From Aldehydirespirator sp965116965 (lineage in GTDB: Bacteria; Actinomycetota; Acidimicrobiia; Acidimicrobiales; Aldehydirespiratoraceae), in the NCBI GenBank assembly GCA_965116965.1, contig OZ220743.1, positions 3,534,001 to 3,598,000 of the forward strand: a stretch of 64,000 bases of DNA, given 5' to 3'. This document shows, piece by piece, positions 43,990 to 53,288 of the stretch (its first letter is position 1; the number at the start of each line of letters is the position of its first letter). The translations under genes and the position numbers were made by a program. Below the pieces are notes generated by a model that saw only the letters and a program-made list of their open reading frames with translations, ran no database searches and had not been told where the DNA came from.

Positions 43990-45221
43990 CTGACCTCGAC
44001 CTCCAGGTGCTCTATGCCGTTGACGAAGTTCGAGTCCACGTAGACAGGATCGCCGGCCAGGCGGAGATCGATGCCCCGGGACAGGATCGACTCGACGAGG
44101 ATCGCCACCTCGAGGCGGGCCAGCGGCGCTCCCAGGCAGAAGTGGGCCCCGCCCCCGCCGAAGGCGACGTTGGGCGGCCGCAGAGGCCTGGTGACGTCGA
44201 AGCGCATCGGCTCGTCGAACACCTCCTCGTCGAAATCGGCCGCCGCGTACCACATCACCACTTTGTCACCGGCGCGCAGTGGGGTGTCCTGCAGCACGGT
44301 GTCGCGGATCAGGGTGCGCCGGAAGTAGAGGATCGGCGACGAGTACCGGATCACCTCCTCGACGGCCCTGTCCATCAGCGAGGGATCCGAGCGCAGCCGC
44401 TCGAACTGGTCGGCGAAGTCGACGAGGTGCAGGGCCAGATGGGCCATCGACGCCCGGGTGGTCTCGTTGCCGGCGAAGACCATCAGCCGGAAGAAGTTGG
44501 TGAACTCGGCGTCGGTGAGCCGCTCGCCGTCGACTTCGGCCTCGATGAGCTTGGTGACCAGATCGTCGGCGGGCTCGGCCCGGCGCCGCTCGCCCAGGGC
44601 GCGGGCGTATTCGTTGATCCCGTGGGCGGCCGGGCTGTTGAACGGCAGCAGCCGCAGATCGGTGGTGTTGCCGTAGGCGGTGGGCTCCAGCGGCTTGCTG
44701 GACGTGCCGGCCACCAGATGGTCGGTCAGCTCGATCATGTAGTCGTGGTCCGATTCGGGCACGCCCATGATGTCGCAGATCACTCCTATGGGGATCGGCG
44801 CGGCCACCGCCTCCACCCAGTCGCCGCCGCCGGCCTGCATCAGCGCGTCGAGGCGGTCGGCGATGCGGGCCCGCACCGCGGTCTCGTAGGACTGCACGTG
44901 GCGTGGTGTGAACGCCGAGCTGACCAGCCTCCGCAGGCGGGTGTGCACCGGAGGGTCGAGGTCGATCATCGACGCCCGGGCCGACAGGGCGTCCTCGTCG
45001 ATGTCGTAGATCTGTATATGGCCGACGGCCGAGGAGTACAGGTCGGTGTCTCGGGAGACCTCCGACACCGGCGCATGGCGGGTGACCGACCAGAAGCCGG
45101 TGCGGTCGCCACCGCAGGGAGGGGTCCAACTCAAAGTCGGGCGGGCCCGCATCTCGGCGAAGACCTCGTGCGGGATGCCTTGGGAGAAGGTGGCCGGATC
45201 CTGAAGGTCCGCCGGCGACAT
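43986..45221 (-). CDS. Cytochrome P450 (soluble, class I)
   Basis: A 411-residue bacterial P450. The I-helix is FAGNETTRAS, the K-helix ExxR is in EEVIRYSSP, and the haem-binding loop is AFGGGGAHFCLGAPLARLE with the proximal Cys. It would hydroxylate a small substrate using electrons from a ferredoxin. I use ATG 45221 (MSPADLQDP). The frame opens at 45350 and the extra N-terminal residues there (PRPERPLSAANRSG) are encoded by the dispersed element, so the element may supply the true start. It is the last oxidation gene of the amine-type cluster, downstream of ALDH. Confidence 0.9.
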   Translation of the reverse strand: MSPADLQDPATFSQGIPHEVFAEMRARPTLSWTPPCGGDRTGFWSVTRHAPVSEVSRDTDLYSSAVGHIQIYDIDEDALSARASMIDLDPPVHTRLRRLVSSAFTPRHVQSYETAVRARIADRLDALMQAGGGDWVEAVAAPIPIGVICDIMGVPESDHDYMIELTDHLVAGTSSKPLEPTAYGNTTDLRLLPFNSPAAHGINEYARALGERRRAEPADDLVTKLIEAEVDGERLTDAEFTNFFRLMVFAGNETTRASMAHLALHLVDFADQFERLRSDPSLMDRAVEEVIRYSSPILYFRRTLIRDTVLQDTPLRAGDKVVMWYAAADFDEEVFDEPMRFDVTRPLRPPNVAFGGGGAHFCLGAPLARLEVAILVESILSRGIDLRLAGDPVYVDSNFVNGIEHLEVEVR

Positions 45222-45240
45222 CAGGCGCTGCGCCGGTGTT

Positions 45241-45379
45241 TCCCGCTCTTGTTCGCTGCGCTCACGGGCCGCTCGGGCCGACATCCCGCTCCTGTTCGCT
45301 GCGCTCAGGGGCCGCTCGGGCCTGGGGGCCTCGCTCACCACTCTGAGCATCCCGCTTCGATCATCCGCTCGGCCTCTGG
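45241..45379 (-). repeat. Dispersed ~100-bp element, copy 7 (with internal duplication)
   Basis: The 3' third of the element occurs twice (TCCCGCTC...TTCGCTGCGCTCA on the plus strand at 45241 and 45284). It lies between the ALDH stop and the first P450 start and is in frame with the P450. Confidence 0.75.
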
Positions 45380-45383
45380 GCCA

Positions 45384-46847
45384 TTACCCGAGCACGAAGG
45401 GGTCGCGTGTGGCGCCGGTCAGCTCCACCCACACCGTCTTGGTCAACAGGTAGCCGTCGAGGGCCTCCCGGCCGTTGTCCTTGCCGTAGCCGGACTGCTT
45501 GAACCCGCCGAAGGGCGCGGTGTGATTGGCGGTCCGGTAGGTGTTGACCCAGACGGTGCCGGCATGGAGCGCCCTCGACATCCTCAGGGCCCGGCGCACG
45601 TCGAGGGTCCACACGCCGGCGGCCAGCCCGTAGTCGGTGTCGTTGGCCAGCTTGACGGCCTCGTCCTCGTCGTCGAAGGTCATCATGGCCAGTACCGGGC
45701 CGAAGACTTCCTTGCGCACGATGGTGGTGTCGTTGGTGGCGCCGGTGATCACGGTGGGCCGCACGAACCGGCCTCCCAGGACGGGGTCGACCGTCCCTCC
45801 GGCGGCGATGGTGGCTCCCTCGGCCCGGGCCTGCTCGATCATGGCCATGATCCGGTCGCGCTGAGCGTCCGACGCGGCCGGGCCCATCTCGGTGGCGAAG
45901 TCCGACGGGTCGCCCAGCACCAGTTCGGAGGCCCGGGCCGTGATCCTGGCCACGATGTCGTCGGCAACGCCCCGCTGTACGTAGGCGCGCGACCCGGCAA
46001 TGCAGGTCTGGCCGCTGGCCGCGAAGATCCCGGCCAGCAAACCGTTGGTCGCGGCTTCAGGGTCGGCGTCGTCGAAGATGATCTGGGGCGACTTGCCGCC
46101 CAGCTCCAGCACGGTCGGAACCAGGTTGTCGGCGGCGGCCCTGGCCACATGGCGGGCGGTGTCGCCACCGCCGGTGAAGGTGATCTTGTCGATGCCGGGA
46201 TGGGCGGTCAGTGCGGCCCCCACCGACGGGCCTCCCGTGACCACGTTGATGACACCCGGCGGGAAGCCGGCCTCGGCGGCCCGCTCGGCCAGCAGCAGCG
46301 CGGTGACCGGAGTGAGCTCGGAAGGCTTCACCACCGCGGTGCAGCCTGCGGCCAGCAGCGGCGCCAGCTTCCAGGTCAGCAGCAACAGGGGCGAGTTCCA
46401 CGGGATGATGGCGCCCACCACCCCGACGGGCACCTTCTCGGTGTAGACGAGGAAGTTGGGCGTGGGGCTGGGGATCTGCTCGCCACAGGTCTTGTCGGCC
46501 AGGCCGGCGAAGTAGTCGTAGTAGCTCTGGAGGCTCTTGGCCTGCGCCGAGGTCTCGCGGATGATCTTGCCGTTGTCGCGTGTCTCGATGGCGGCCAGCT
46601 CGTCGGCGTCGCGGGTGAGGATCTCGCCCAGGCGACGCATGAGCCGGGCGCGCTCGGTCGCTGCCATCTGCGCCCACGGCCCCTCGGTGAACGCCCGCCG
46701 GGCGGCTGCCACCGCGGCGTCGACCGCGTCGGGGTCGTCGACGACGGTGGCCCAGACCTCGCCGGTGAAGGGATTGGCGGTGGTCATGCGGTGCACGCCG
46801 GCGTGCGAGGCGAAGCCCCCGTCGATCCAGTTGTCGTAAGTCTCCAT
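45384..46847 (-). CDS. NAD(P)-dependent aldehyde dehydrogenase
   Basis: A 487-residue ALDH superfamily enzyme. Catalytic residues and blocks are VVGAIIPWNSPLLLLTWKLAPLLAAG (Asn), KPSELTP, TFTGGGDTARHV, the VLELGGKSPQIIFDDAD Glu and the GQTCIAGSRAYV nucleophile Cys. The start YDNWIDGGFASHAG is typical. It is encoded 10 bp after the ferredoxin and between two P450 genes. It probably oxidises the amino-aldehyde produced by P450-dependent ring opening or dealkylation, giving an omega-amino acid for the adjacent aminotransferase; this is inference from context. Confidence 0.92.
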   Translation of the reverse strand: METYDNWIDGGFASHAGVHRMTTANPFTGEVWATVVDDPDAVDAAVAAARRAFTEGPWAQMAATERARLMRRLGEILTRDADELAAIETRDNGKIIRETSAQAKSLQSYYDYFAGLADKTCGEQIPSPTPNFLVYTEKVPVGVVGAIIPWNSPLLLLTWKLAPLLAAGCTAVVKPSELTPVTALLLAERAAEAGFPPGVINVVTGGPSVGAALTAHPGIDKITFTGGGDTARHVARAAADNLVPTVLELGGKSPQIIFDDADPEAATNGLLAGIFAASGQTCIAGSRAYVQRGVADDIVARITARASELVLGDPSDFATEMGPAASDAQRDRIMAMIEQARAEGATIAAGGTVDPVLGGRFVRPTVITGATNDTTIVRKEVFGPVLAMMTFDDEDEAVKLANDTDYGLAAGVWTLDVRRALRMSRALHAGTVWVNTYRTANHTAPFGGFKQSGYGKDNGREALDGYLLTKTVWVELTGATRDPFVLG

Positions 46848-46856
46848 ACAGGCCTC

Positions 46857-47078
46857 CTACTCGCTCGGCTTCAGAGGTTCGACCATGGAGATGGCCGCCC
46901 CCGGGCACCGGTGCACCACCACTTCGGCCCGGTCGCGGGGCAGCGCGCCCGACCCGATCACCGACGACATGGCCGTCTCATCGTCGAGCAAGAAGACCTC
47001 GGGCTCCAGCATCTCGCACTGGCCCCCGCCGATGCACCGCTCGGAGTCGACGGCCACCCGCACCAGGTCAGCGCTCAC
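46857..47078 (-). CDS. Ferredoxin, three-cysteine [3Fe-4S] type
   Basis: A 73-residue electron carrier with the spacing C15-x5-C21 ... C58-P, which is the [3Fe-4S] pattern of ferredoxins that serve actinobacterial P450s. The GTG start at 47078 overlaps the aminotransferase stop (GTGA). Its place between aminotransferase and ALDH and close to two P450 genes makes it their likely redox partner. No ferredoxin reductase gene is in this run. Confidence 0.87.
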   Translation of the reverse strand: MSADLVRVAVDSERCIGGGQCEMLEPEVFLLDDETAMSSVIGSGALPRDRAEVVVHRCPGAAISMVEPLKPSE

Positions 47079-48361
47079 AATGCCGCCTCGGCCAGCGACT
47101 CGGACAGGATGCCAAGGCCCTCGTCGACATCGGTGTCGGTGGCCACCAGCGGCACCAGCACCCGGATGCAGTTGGAGTAGACACCGGCCCCCATGAGCAG
47201 CAGACCCCGCTCGAAGGCGGCGTCCATTACAGCGGCGGCCGTCTCGGGAGCGGGCTCGCGGCTGGCCGGGTCCCTGACGAACTCCAGGGCCAGCATGGCG
47301 CCCAGGCCCCGCACCTCCCCGATGGCAGGCACCGAAGCGGCCAGCTCGTCGAGGGCGCATCGCAGGCGGCGGCCCAGAGATTCGGCCCCCTCCTGGAAGT
47401 CCGGGTCGAACACCCGGGCAATGGCCACGGCCGCGGCCGCGCACGACAGCGGGTTGCCGCCGTAGGTGCCGCCGATGCCGCCGCCATGGACCGAGTCCAT
47501 GATCTCGGCCCGCCCGGTCACGCCCGAGATGGGCAGGCCGCCTCCCATCGACTTGCCCCAGGTGCACAGGTCCGGCTCGACGCCGTAGTGGGCTATGGCC
47601 GCGGGGACCCCGGTGCGGCCCATGCCCGACTGGACCTCGTCGGCGATCACCAGGATCCCGTGCTCGGCCGCGATCTCCGCGACCCTGCCCGGGTAGTCCT
47701 CGGGCATGGGGATGAACCCGCCCTCGCCCTGCACCGGCTCGAAGATGATGGCGGCCACGTTCGACGGGTCGGTCTGGTTCTTGAACAGCCGCTCGAGCCC
47801 AGCGACGGCGTCGTCGGAGCTCACCCCGCGGTACGGGTAGGGGCCGGGCGCCCGGTAAACCTCGGGGGCGAAGGGGCCGAAGCCCAGCTTGTAGGGCCGC
47901 ACCTTCGACGTCAGCGACATGGCCAGCAGGGTGCGGCCGTGGAAGCCGTTGTCCAGGCTCACGATGCCCGGCCGGCCGGTGTGGTAGCGGGCGATCTTCA
48001 CCGCGTTCTCCACCGCCTCGGCACCCGAGTTCAGCAGCAGGGCCTTCTTGGCGAAGTCGCCGGGATGGCATTGGCACAGCAGCCGGCAGACCTCGACGTA
48101 GGGCTCGTAGGCCGACAGCGAGAAGCACTGGTGCAGGTAGGCGTCGAGCTGGGCACGGATGGCGGCCACGATCTCGGGGCTGCGATGGCCGTGGTTGACG
48201 GTGCCGATGCCCGACACGAAGTCGATGAACTCGCGGCCGTCCACGTCGGTGATGCGGGCCCCGGAGGCGCTGGCCACGAAGAACGGCCGGCCCGCGGTCC
48301 CGGCGGCCACCCAGCGGTCCCGCTCGGCCGCCAGGCGTTCAGTATTGGGCAATGAGTTCAC
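47075..48361 (-). CDS. Class III aminotransferase, GabT-like
   Basis: A 428-residue PLP enzyme resembling 4-aminobutyrate aminotransferase. Blocks are FIDFVSGIGTVNHGHRSPEIV, LLNSGAEAVENAVKIAR, NGFHGRTLLAMSLTSK, IFEPVQGEGGF, VIADEVQSGMGRTG (PLP Asp), LCTWGKSMGGGLPISGV (Lys) and GTYGGNPLSCAAA. GTG 48361 overlaps the upstream P450 stop and its own stop overlaps the ferredoxin start, so P450, aminotransferase and ferredoxin are translationally chained. A larger ORF (to 49390) is only the shadow of the P450 frame. Confidence 0.9.
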   Translation of the reverse strand: MNSLPNTERLAAERDRWVAAGTAGRPFFVASASGARITDVDGREFIDFVSGIGTVNHGHRSPEIVAAIRAQLDAYLHQCFSLSAYEPYVEVCRLLCQCHPGDFAKKALLLNSGAEAVENAVKIARYHTGRPGIVSLDNGFHGRTLLAMSLTSKVRPYKLGFGPFAPEVYRAPGPYPYRGVSSDDAVAGLERLFKNQTDPSNVAAIIFEPVQGEGGFIPMPEDYPGRVAEIAAEHGILVIADEVQSGMGRTGVPAAIAHYGVEPDLCTWGKSMGGGLPISGVTGRAEIMDSVHGGGIGGTYGGNPLSCAAAAVAIARVFDPDFQEGAESLGRRLRCALDELAASVPAIGEVRGLGAMLALEFVRDPASREPAPETAAAVMDAAFERGLLLMGAGVYSNCIRVLVPLVATDTDVDEGLGILSESLAEAAL

Positions 48362-49695
48362 GGCGCACCTCCTGGGGCCATGTCCACCGACAGCACGCCG
48401 TGGACGAAGTTCGACGCCACCCTCACGGGCTCGCCCCGCTGCTTCAGGGACATCCGCCTCGCGGCCATCTCCTGCAGCAGCACCGACACTTCGAGTCGGG
48501 CCAGGAACGCGCCGAGGCAGAGGTGCGGCCCGCCGCCGCCGAAGGCGAAGTGCTCGTTGTCGACACGGCCTACGTCGAAGCGGAAGGGATCGGCGTAGGC
48601 GGCCTCGTCGCGGTTGGCCGAGGCGTACCACATGACGACCTTGTCGCCGGCCGCGATCGGGGTGCCGGCCAGCTCGCAGTCGGCGGCGGCCGTTCTGCGC
48701 ATGTGCAGCACCGGGGTGGCCCACCGGATGATCTCCTCGGTGGCCGGCTCGACCAGCCCGGGGTCGTCGAGTACCCGCTGCCACTGGTCGGGAAAGGCGG
48801 CCAGGGCCATGGCGCCGTGGCTGATGGCTGTGCGGGTGGTCTCGTTTCCGGCGAAGACCAGCAGGTGGAACAGGTGGCGGTACTCGTGGCGGGAGATGCG
48901 CCCGCCGTCGGCTTCGGCCTTGACCAGGTGGGTGACGAGGTCGTCGCAGGGTTCGGCCCTCCGTTTGGCACGCATCTCGTCGCCGTACTCGAACAGAGCG
49001 TGGCTGGCCGGACTGTTGAACGGCAGCAGGCGAAGCTCCGTGGTGTTGCCGAAGGCGTCGGGCGGCAGCGACTGGGTGTCGCTGGTGCCCTCCACCAGGT
49101 AGTTCGACAGCTCGACGAGGTAGCCGGCGTCGGAGACGGGCACGCCCAGCATCGACAGGATCACCCGGATTGGCAGCGGGGCGGCCACCATCTCGACCCA
49201 GTCGCCGCCCCCCTCGGCCAGGAACTCGTCGAGCAGCTCGACGGTGATCTCGCGCACCGCGTCCTCCCAGCGGCGGATGTTCTTGGGGGTGAACGCCCCG
49301 GCCACCATGCGCCTCAGGCGGGTGTGGTCGGGGGCGTCGGTGTCGATCAGCGACCGGCGGGCCTCCAGGGCGTCGGCCTCGAGGTCCCACAGGTTGGTGT
49401 GGCCGATGGCCGACGAGAACACTCTCGGGTTGCGCGACACCGCCCTGATGTCGGCGTGGCGGGTAACCGCCCAGAACCCGTTGTCGGTGTAGGGGTGCCA
49501 GGCCAGCCCCGGCATGGCGCGGATCCGGGCGAACCGCTCGTGGGGGATGCCGTCGAGGTAGAGCCGCGGATCAGCGATCTCGGGGGCCAGGGTCGGTGCG
49601 GAGGCGGCTGACGGGCTGTCTTCTTCGCTCTTGTTCGCTGCGCTCACGGGCCGCTCGGGCCACGGCCTCGCTCGGGCCCCCGCGGAGACTGCCAT
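48358..49695 (-). CDS. Cytochrome P450 (soluble, class I), N-terminus from a dispersed element
   Basis: A 445-residue P450 paralogous to the one at 43986-45221 (shared DPxxxxxGIPHExFAxxRA, HTRLRRxV, FNSPAxH and haem-loop AFGGGGPHLCLGAFLARLE). The I-helix is FAGNETTRTA and the ExxR pair is in EEIIRWATP. ATG 49695 has a well placed GGGAG. The first 25-30 residues (ARARPWPERPVSAANKS) are encoded by the dispersed ~100-bp element; a GTG at 49647 is the alternative start. It lies just downstream of the glutamine-synthetase-like gene. CYP151-type amine P450s occur in such a setting. Confidence 0.9.
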   Translation of the reverse strand: MAVSAGARARPWPERPVSAANKSEEDSPSAASAPTLAPEIADPRLYLDGIPHERFARIRAMPGLAWHPYTDNGFWAVTRHADIRAVSRNPRVFSSAIGHTNLWDLEADALEARRSLIDTDAPDHTRLRRMVAGAFTPKNIRRWEDAVREITVELLDEFLAEGGGDWVEMVAAPLPIRVILSMLGVPVSDAGYLVELSNYLVEGTSDTQSLPPDAFGNTTELRLLPFNSPASHALFEYGDEMRAKRRAEPCDDLVTHLVKAEADGGRISRHEYRHLFHLLVFAGNETTRTAISHGAMALAAFPDQWQRVLDDPGLVEPATEEIIRWATPVLHMRRTAAADCELAGTPIAAGDKVVMWYASANRDEAAYADPFRFDVGRVDNEHFAFGGGGPHLCLGAFLARLEVSVLLQEMAARRMSLKQRGEPVRVASNFVHGVLSVDMAPGGAP

Positions 49696-49724
49696 GGGTC
49701 GCTCCCTTCCGCTCGGCCTCATGG
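49625..49724 (-). repeat. Dispersed ~100-bp element, copy 8
   Basis: It begins 4 bp after the glutamine-synthetase-like stop codon and provides the ribosome-binding site, start codon and N-terminal codons of the downstream P450, in the orientation shared by all copies. Confidence 0.75.
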
Positions 49725-49727
49725 GGT

Positions 49728-51071
49728 CTAGCAGTGCGCCAGGAAGCGGTCTCGCTCCCAGTCGTTGACGACTTCCGGGTCGGGAGAGTTCTCGGCGGCC
49801 AGGGCGAGTTCGTGCTCGGCGGTGCACAGGTAGTTGGTCGAGAACTGCGCGCCCAGCATGTCCGCCAGCGGGGAGCCGCGGTAGGCCGCGATGGCGTCGG
49901 CCAGCGTCGCGGGCAGCGGGGCGCAGTCGCCGGGATTGGTGTACATGTCGCCCTCGCTCATCGGCGGGACCGGCAGCCCCCGCTCCAGCCCGTCGCAGCC
50001 CGCGGCCAGCACCCCGGCGATCATCAGGTGGGCGGTGGCGTCGGCGCCCGCGGACCGGAACTCCACCCGGTTGCCCGACGAGCCGGCCTCGGTGATGCAG
50101 CGAGCCATGACGGTGCGGTTGTCTCCGCCCCAGTGCACGTGGGTCGGGGCGAAGGTGTAGGGCCTCACCCGCTTGGCCCCGTTGTCGGTGGGCGCCCCCA
50201 GCAGGCTCATGGACTGGGCGTGCTCCAGCAGGCCCCCGAGCCATTTCGACATCAACTCGTTGGGGGCTCCGTCGGAGTCTGCGAAGGCGTTGGCCCCGTC
50301 AACGTTGAGGCTGGTGTGGACGTGCATCCCCGAGCCCGACTGGTCGGCCCACGGCTTGGGCATGAAGGTGGCCCTCATCCCGTGGCGCACGGCCACCTGC
50401 TTGACGATGCTCTTGAAGACGACCGTCGCGTCGGCCGCGGTCATGGCGTCGGCGTAGGAGATGTTGACCTCGATCAGCCCCGGCCCGTACTCGGCGTTGG
50501 AGGACTCCACGTCCAGCCCCGCGCCGAGCAGCCCGGCCCGCATGTCCGCGATGCAGTCCTCGAGGGCCACCGCGTCGGTCAGCGATGAGTACTTGATGTG
50601 CTCCTGCACCCGAGTCCAGTCCTCATGGCAGAGGTAGAACTCGAGCTCGGTGGCCGCTATCGGCTCGAATCCCAGGCGGCGGCAGCGCTCGATCTGCTGG
50701 GCCAGGACGCGCCGGGGGGAGAGCTCGTGCGGTCGGCCGTGCTCGTCGAACACGTCGGTGAAGACGATGGCGTAACCGGGCTGGTGGGTGAAGGTCCTCC
50801 CGGTGGACAGGTCGGGTATCAGCTTGCAGTCGAGATAGCCGGTGTCCATGTTGATGAACGGGTTGTCGGTCAGGTCGTCCTGCGCGTCCATGATGAAGAT
50901 GGCGTCCGCGATGGCTACGCCCGCAGTCGCCACGGTGCTGAAGAAGCGTTCGACGGGCACTCGCTTGCCTCGGAGATGACCCTGGGTGTCGGGGACGGCC
51001 ACCTCCACGGTGTGCACTCCAGCTGTCAGGCACTGGTCCCGGAATCTGTCTGCTGCTTCGGTGTCGGTCAT
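49728..51071 (-). CDS. Glutamine synthetase-like enzyme (amine glutamylation type)
   Basis: A 447-residue GS-superfamily protein. It has the Mg/ATP blocks ATELEFYL, EYGPGLIEVNISYADAM, the His of SGSGMHVHTSL, and an NRTVMARC/NRVEFRSAGADATAHLMIAGVLAAG stretch corresponding to the NRSASIR-type C-terminal motif. Its divergence from GlnA and its position among P450, ferredoxin and aldehyde/aminotransferase genes suggest a PuuA/PipC-type gamma-glutamyl-amine ligase rather than nitrogen assimilation. Adenylylation motif NLYxLP is not visible. The amine substrate is unknown. Confidence 0.85.
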   Translation of the reverse strand: MTDTEAADRFRDQCLTAGVHTVEVAVPDTQGHLRGKRVPVERFFSTVATAGVAIADAIFIMDAQDDLTDNPFINMDTGYLDCKLIPDLSTGRTFTHQPGYAIVFTDVFDEHGRPHELSPRRVLAQQIERCRRLGFEPIAATELEFYLCHEDWTRVQEHIKYSSLTDAVALEDCIADMRAGLLGAGLDVESSNAEYGPGLIEVNISYADAMTAADATVVFKSIVKQVAVRHGMRATFMPKPWADQSGSGMHVHTSLNVDGANAFADSDGAPNELMSKWLGGLLEHAQSMSLLGAPTDNGAKRVRPYTFAPTHVHWGGDNRTVMARCITEAGSSGNRVEFRSAGADATAHLMIAGVLAAGCDGLERGLPVPPMSEGDMYTNPGDCAPLPATLADAIAAYRGSPLADMLGAQFSTNYLCTAEHELALAAENSPDPEVVNDWERDRFLAHC

Positions 51072-51111
51072 CGACGCTCCTAGTGGTTGTTGGACGTTTG
51101 GGTGGACAGGG

Positions 51112-52074
51112 TCAGGCGACGGCCAGCACGACCCGCGATTCGACCTGGCCGGCTCGCAGCCGGTCGTGGGCGGTCTGGGCGTCCTCGAGGGGCAGCGTCT
51201 CCACCGGATTGAGGACCGAGGGCTCCCGCCCGGCCAGGCCTAGCAGCTCGTCGAGCTGAGAGCGGCTGCCCCACACGCTGGTCATGAAACGGGCCTCGTG
51301 AGGCACCGCGCCGAAGCCGAAGGGGATCCGGCCCCCGTGGAGCCCCACGACCGCCACCAGCCCGAGCCGGGCCACCGTGCCCGCGGCGGCCGCCAGCGTG
51401 GCCTCGCTGCCGATGAAGTCGATCACGAAGTCGAACGGCGGCAGGTCGTCGCCGGGGGCGTAGGCGTGGTGGGCGCCGCGCTCGAGCGCGGTGGCCCGCT
51501 TGGCCTCCGAGAGATCGAGCGCGCCGACCTCGGCGTCGGTCAGCAGCCGCAGGTACCGGAGGGCGTACTGGCCGAGGCCTCCGGCTCCGATCACCAGCGC
51601 CCGGCGGTGCCGGCCCGGCCGGCGCAGGGTCTCGAGTCCCTGGGTGACGGCCCGGTAGGCGGTGAGGCCCCCACAGGCCAGCGGGGCGCTGGCCAGCGGG
51701 TCGAGTTCGCCGATGGGCGCCAGGTAGGCGGCGTCGGGGACACTCATCTTCTCGGCGTACCCGCCGTCGGAGAAGATGCCCGCCTCCCGGGCATCGACGC
51801 AGATCATCTCCACACCCTCGGCGCACAGCTCGCAGGAACGGCACCCCCAGGGCGCATAGACCATGACCGGGCCGAGGCGAGGGTGCACGCCGGTCACCTC
51901 GTGGCCGAGGATCAGCGGCACGGGGCTGGGAAAGACTCCGTCGACGACGTGCAGGTCGGAATGGCAGACGCCGCACGCGGTCACGTCGATGACCTCGTCC
52001 GCAGGGTCGGGTTCGGGGTGGTCACCAACGAAGCGAAGGCTGGTGTTGAACGCCTCCAGAACGACGGCCCTCAT
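51112..52074 (-). CDS. Zinc-dependent alcohol dehydrogenase family protein
   Basis: A 320-residue medium-chain dehydrogenase. The catalytic zinc ligands are CGVCHSDLH and GHEV, a structural zinc-like cluster is CRSCELCAEGVEMIC, and the NAD-binding motif is ALVIGAGGLGQYALRYL. ATG 52074 gives the usual family length; the longer ORF to 52497 is a read-through artefact. It may interconvert an alcohol and aldehyde in the same pathway as the P450s and ALDH. Confidence 0.88.
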   Translation of the reverse strand: MRAVVLEAFNTSLRFVGDHPEPDPADEVIDVTACGVCHSDLHVVDGVFPSPVPLILGHEVTGVHPRLGPVMVYAPWGCRSCELCAEGVEMICVDAREAGIFSDGGYAEKMSVPDAAYLAPIGELDPLASAPLACGGLTAYRAVTQGLETLRRPGRHRRALVIGAGGLGQYALRYLRLLTDAEVGALDLSEAKRATALERGAHHAYAPGDDLPPFDFVIDFIGSEATLAAAAGTVARLGLVAVVGLHGGRIPFGFGAVPHEARFMTSVWGSRSQLDELLGLAGREPSVLNPVETLPLEDAQTAHDRLRAGQVESRVVLAVA

Positions 52075-52088
52075 CGCGCAGTCCCGGC

Positions 52089-53288
52089 CTAGTAGCTCTT
52101 GGGCAGGCCCAGGCACTTCTGGGCGATGAAGGCGAGCACGAGGTTGTTGTTGATGGGGGCGACCTGGTACAGGCGGGTCTCGCGCAGCTTGCGCTCGATG
52201 TCGTACTCGACCGCGAACCCGAACCCTCCGTGGGTGTTCAGCGCGGCATTGCCGGCCTCCCACGAAGCCTCCGAGGCGAGCATCTTGGCCATGTTGGCCT
52301 CGGCGCCGCACGGCTCGCCCCGATCGAACAGGTCGGCCGCCTTCCAGCGCATCAGGTCGGCCGCCTGGAGGTTGGCGTACGCCTTGGCCAGCGGGAACTG
52401 CACTCCCTGGTTCTGGCCGATGGGGCGCCCGAACACCTCGCGCTGGCGGGCGTACTCGCTGGCCCGGTCGAGGAAGAACCGGCCGTCGCCGACGCACTCG
52501 GCCGCGATCAGGATTCGCTCCGCGTTCATCCCGTCGAGAATGTGGGAGAAGCCCATCCCCTCGGTGCCGACGAGAGCGTCGCCGTCGATCACCACGTCGT
52601 CGAAGAACACCTCGGTGGTGCTGTGGTTGATCATCGTGGGGATGGGGTTGATGGTCAGCCCCGGCACCAGCTCCCCGTCGGGGCCCCGCAGCTCGAGAAT
52701 GAACACCGACAGCCCCGAGGTGCGGTCGTCGGACTGGCCGGGCGGGGCAGTGCGGGCCAGCAGGATCATCAGGTCCGAGTGCAGCGCCCTCGAGGTCCAG
52801 ATCTTCTGGCCGTTGATGCGCCAGGCGTCGCCGTCCCGCTCGGCGAGGGTGCGGATGGCGGTGGTCTCGGACCCGGCGGCCGGCTCGGTCACACCGAACG
52901 CTTGGAGGCGGAGCCGCCCGTCGGCTACCCGGGGCAGGTAGCGCTGCTTCTGAGCCGCCGATCCGTGACGCAGCAGGGTTCCCATGACATACATCTGGGC
53001 GTGGCAGGCGCTGGGGTTGCCGCCGCTGGCTGAGATCTCCTCCAGGATGACCGACGCCCCCGCCAGGCTGAGCCCGCCGCCCCCGTACTCCTCGGGTATC
53101 AGCGCGCCGAGCCAGCCCTGCTCGGTGAGCTCGGCCACGAACTCCTCCGGGTACCGGTCAGGCTCGAGCTCGCGCCAGTAGGCGTTGCCGTACTTGTCGC
53201 ACAGGCGCCGCACCTCGGCGCGGATCATCTCGAAGTCCTCGGCCGCGGCGACGGCGTGGGGCAGTGGCGCGGCCGCGGAGACGCTCAC
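52089..53288 (-). CDS. Acyl-CoA dehydrogenase
   Basis: A 399-residue ACAD-fold flavoprotein: EEYGGGGLSLAGASVILEEISASGG, FGVTEPAAGSETTAIRT, GQKIWTSRALHSDLMILL, the NAERILIAAECVGDGRFFLDRASEYARQREVFGRPIGQNQG helix and the C-terminal NTHGGFGFAVEYDIERKLRETRLYQVAPINNNLVLAF. In the last motif PINNN replaces the common PI-x-E/NE pattern. GTG 53288 overlaps the GntR stop (GTGA). The substrate is unknown; it is co-expressed with ADH and the importer. Confidence 0.87.
   Translation of the reverse strand: MSVSAAAPLPHAVAAAEDFEMIRAEVRRLCDKYGNAYWRELEPDRYPEEFVAELTEQGWLGALIPEEYGGGGLSLAGASVILEEISASGGNPSACHAQMYVMGTLLRHGSAAQKQRYLPRVADGRLRLQAFGVTEPAAGSETTAIRTLAERDGDAWRINGQKIWTSRALHSDLMILLARTAPPGQSDDRTSGLSVFILELRGPDGELVPGLTINPIPTMINHSTTEVFFDDVVIDGDALVGTEGMGFSHILDGMNAERILIAAECVGDGRFFLDRASEYARQREVFGRPIGQNQGVQFPLAKAYANLQAADLMRWKAADLFDRGEPCGAEANMAKMLASEASWEAGNAALNTHGGFGFAVEYDIERKLRETRLYQVAPINNNLVLAFIAQKCLGLPKSY

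Noticed and set aside
46857..48128. 423-residue minus-strand ORF ending in the ferredoxin
   Set aside because: Only the last 73 residues (from GTG 47078) are ferredoxin-like; the rest is an out-of-frame shadow of the aminotransferase gene.
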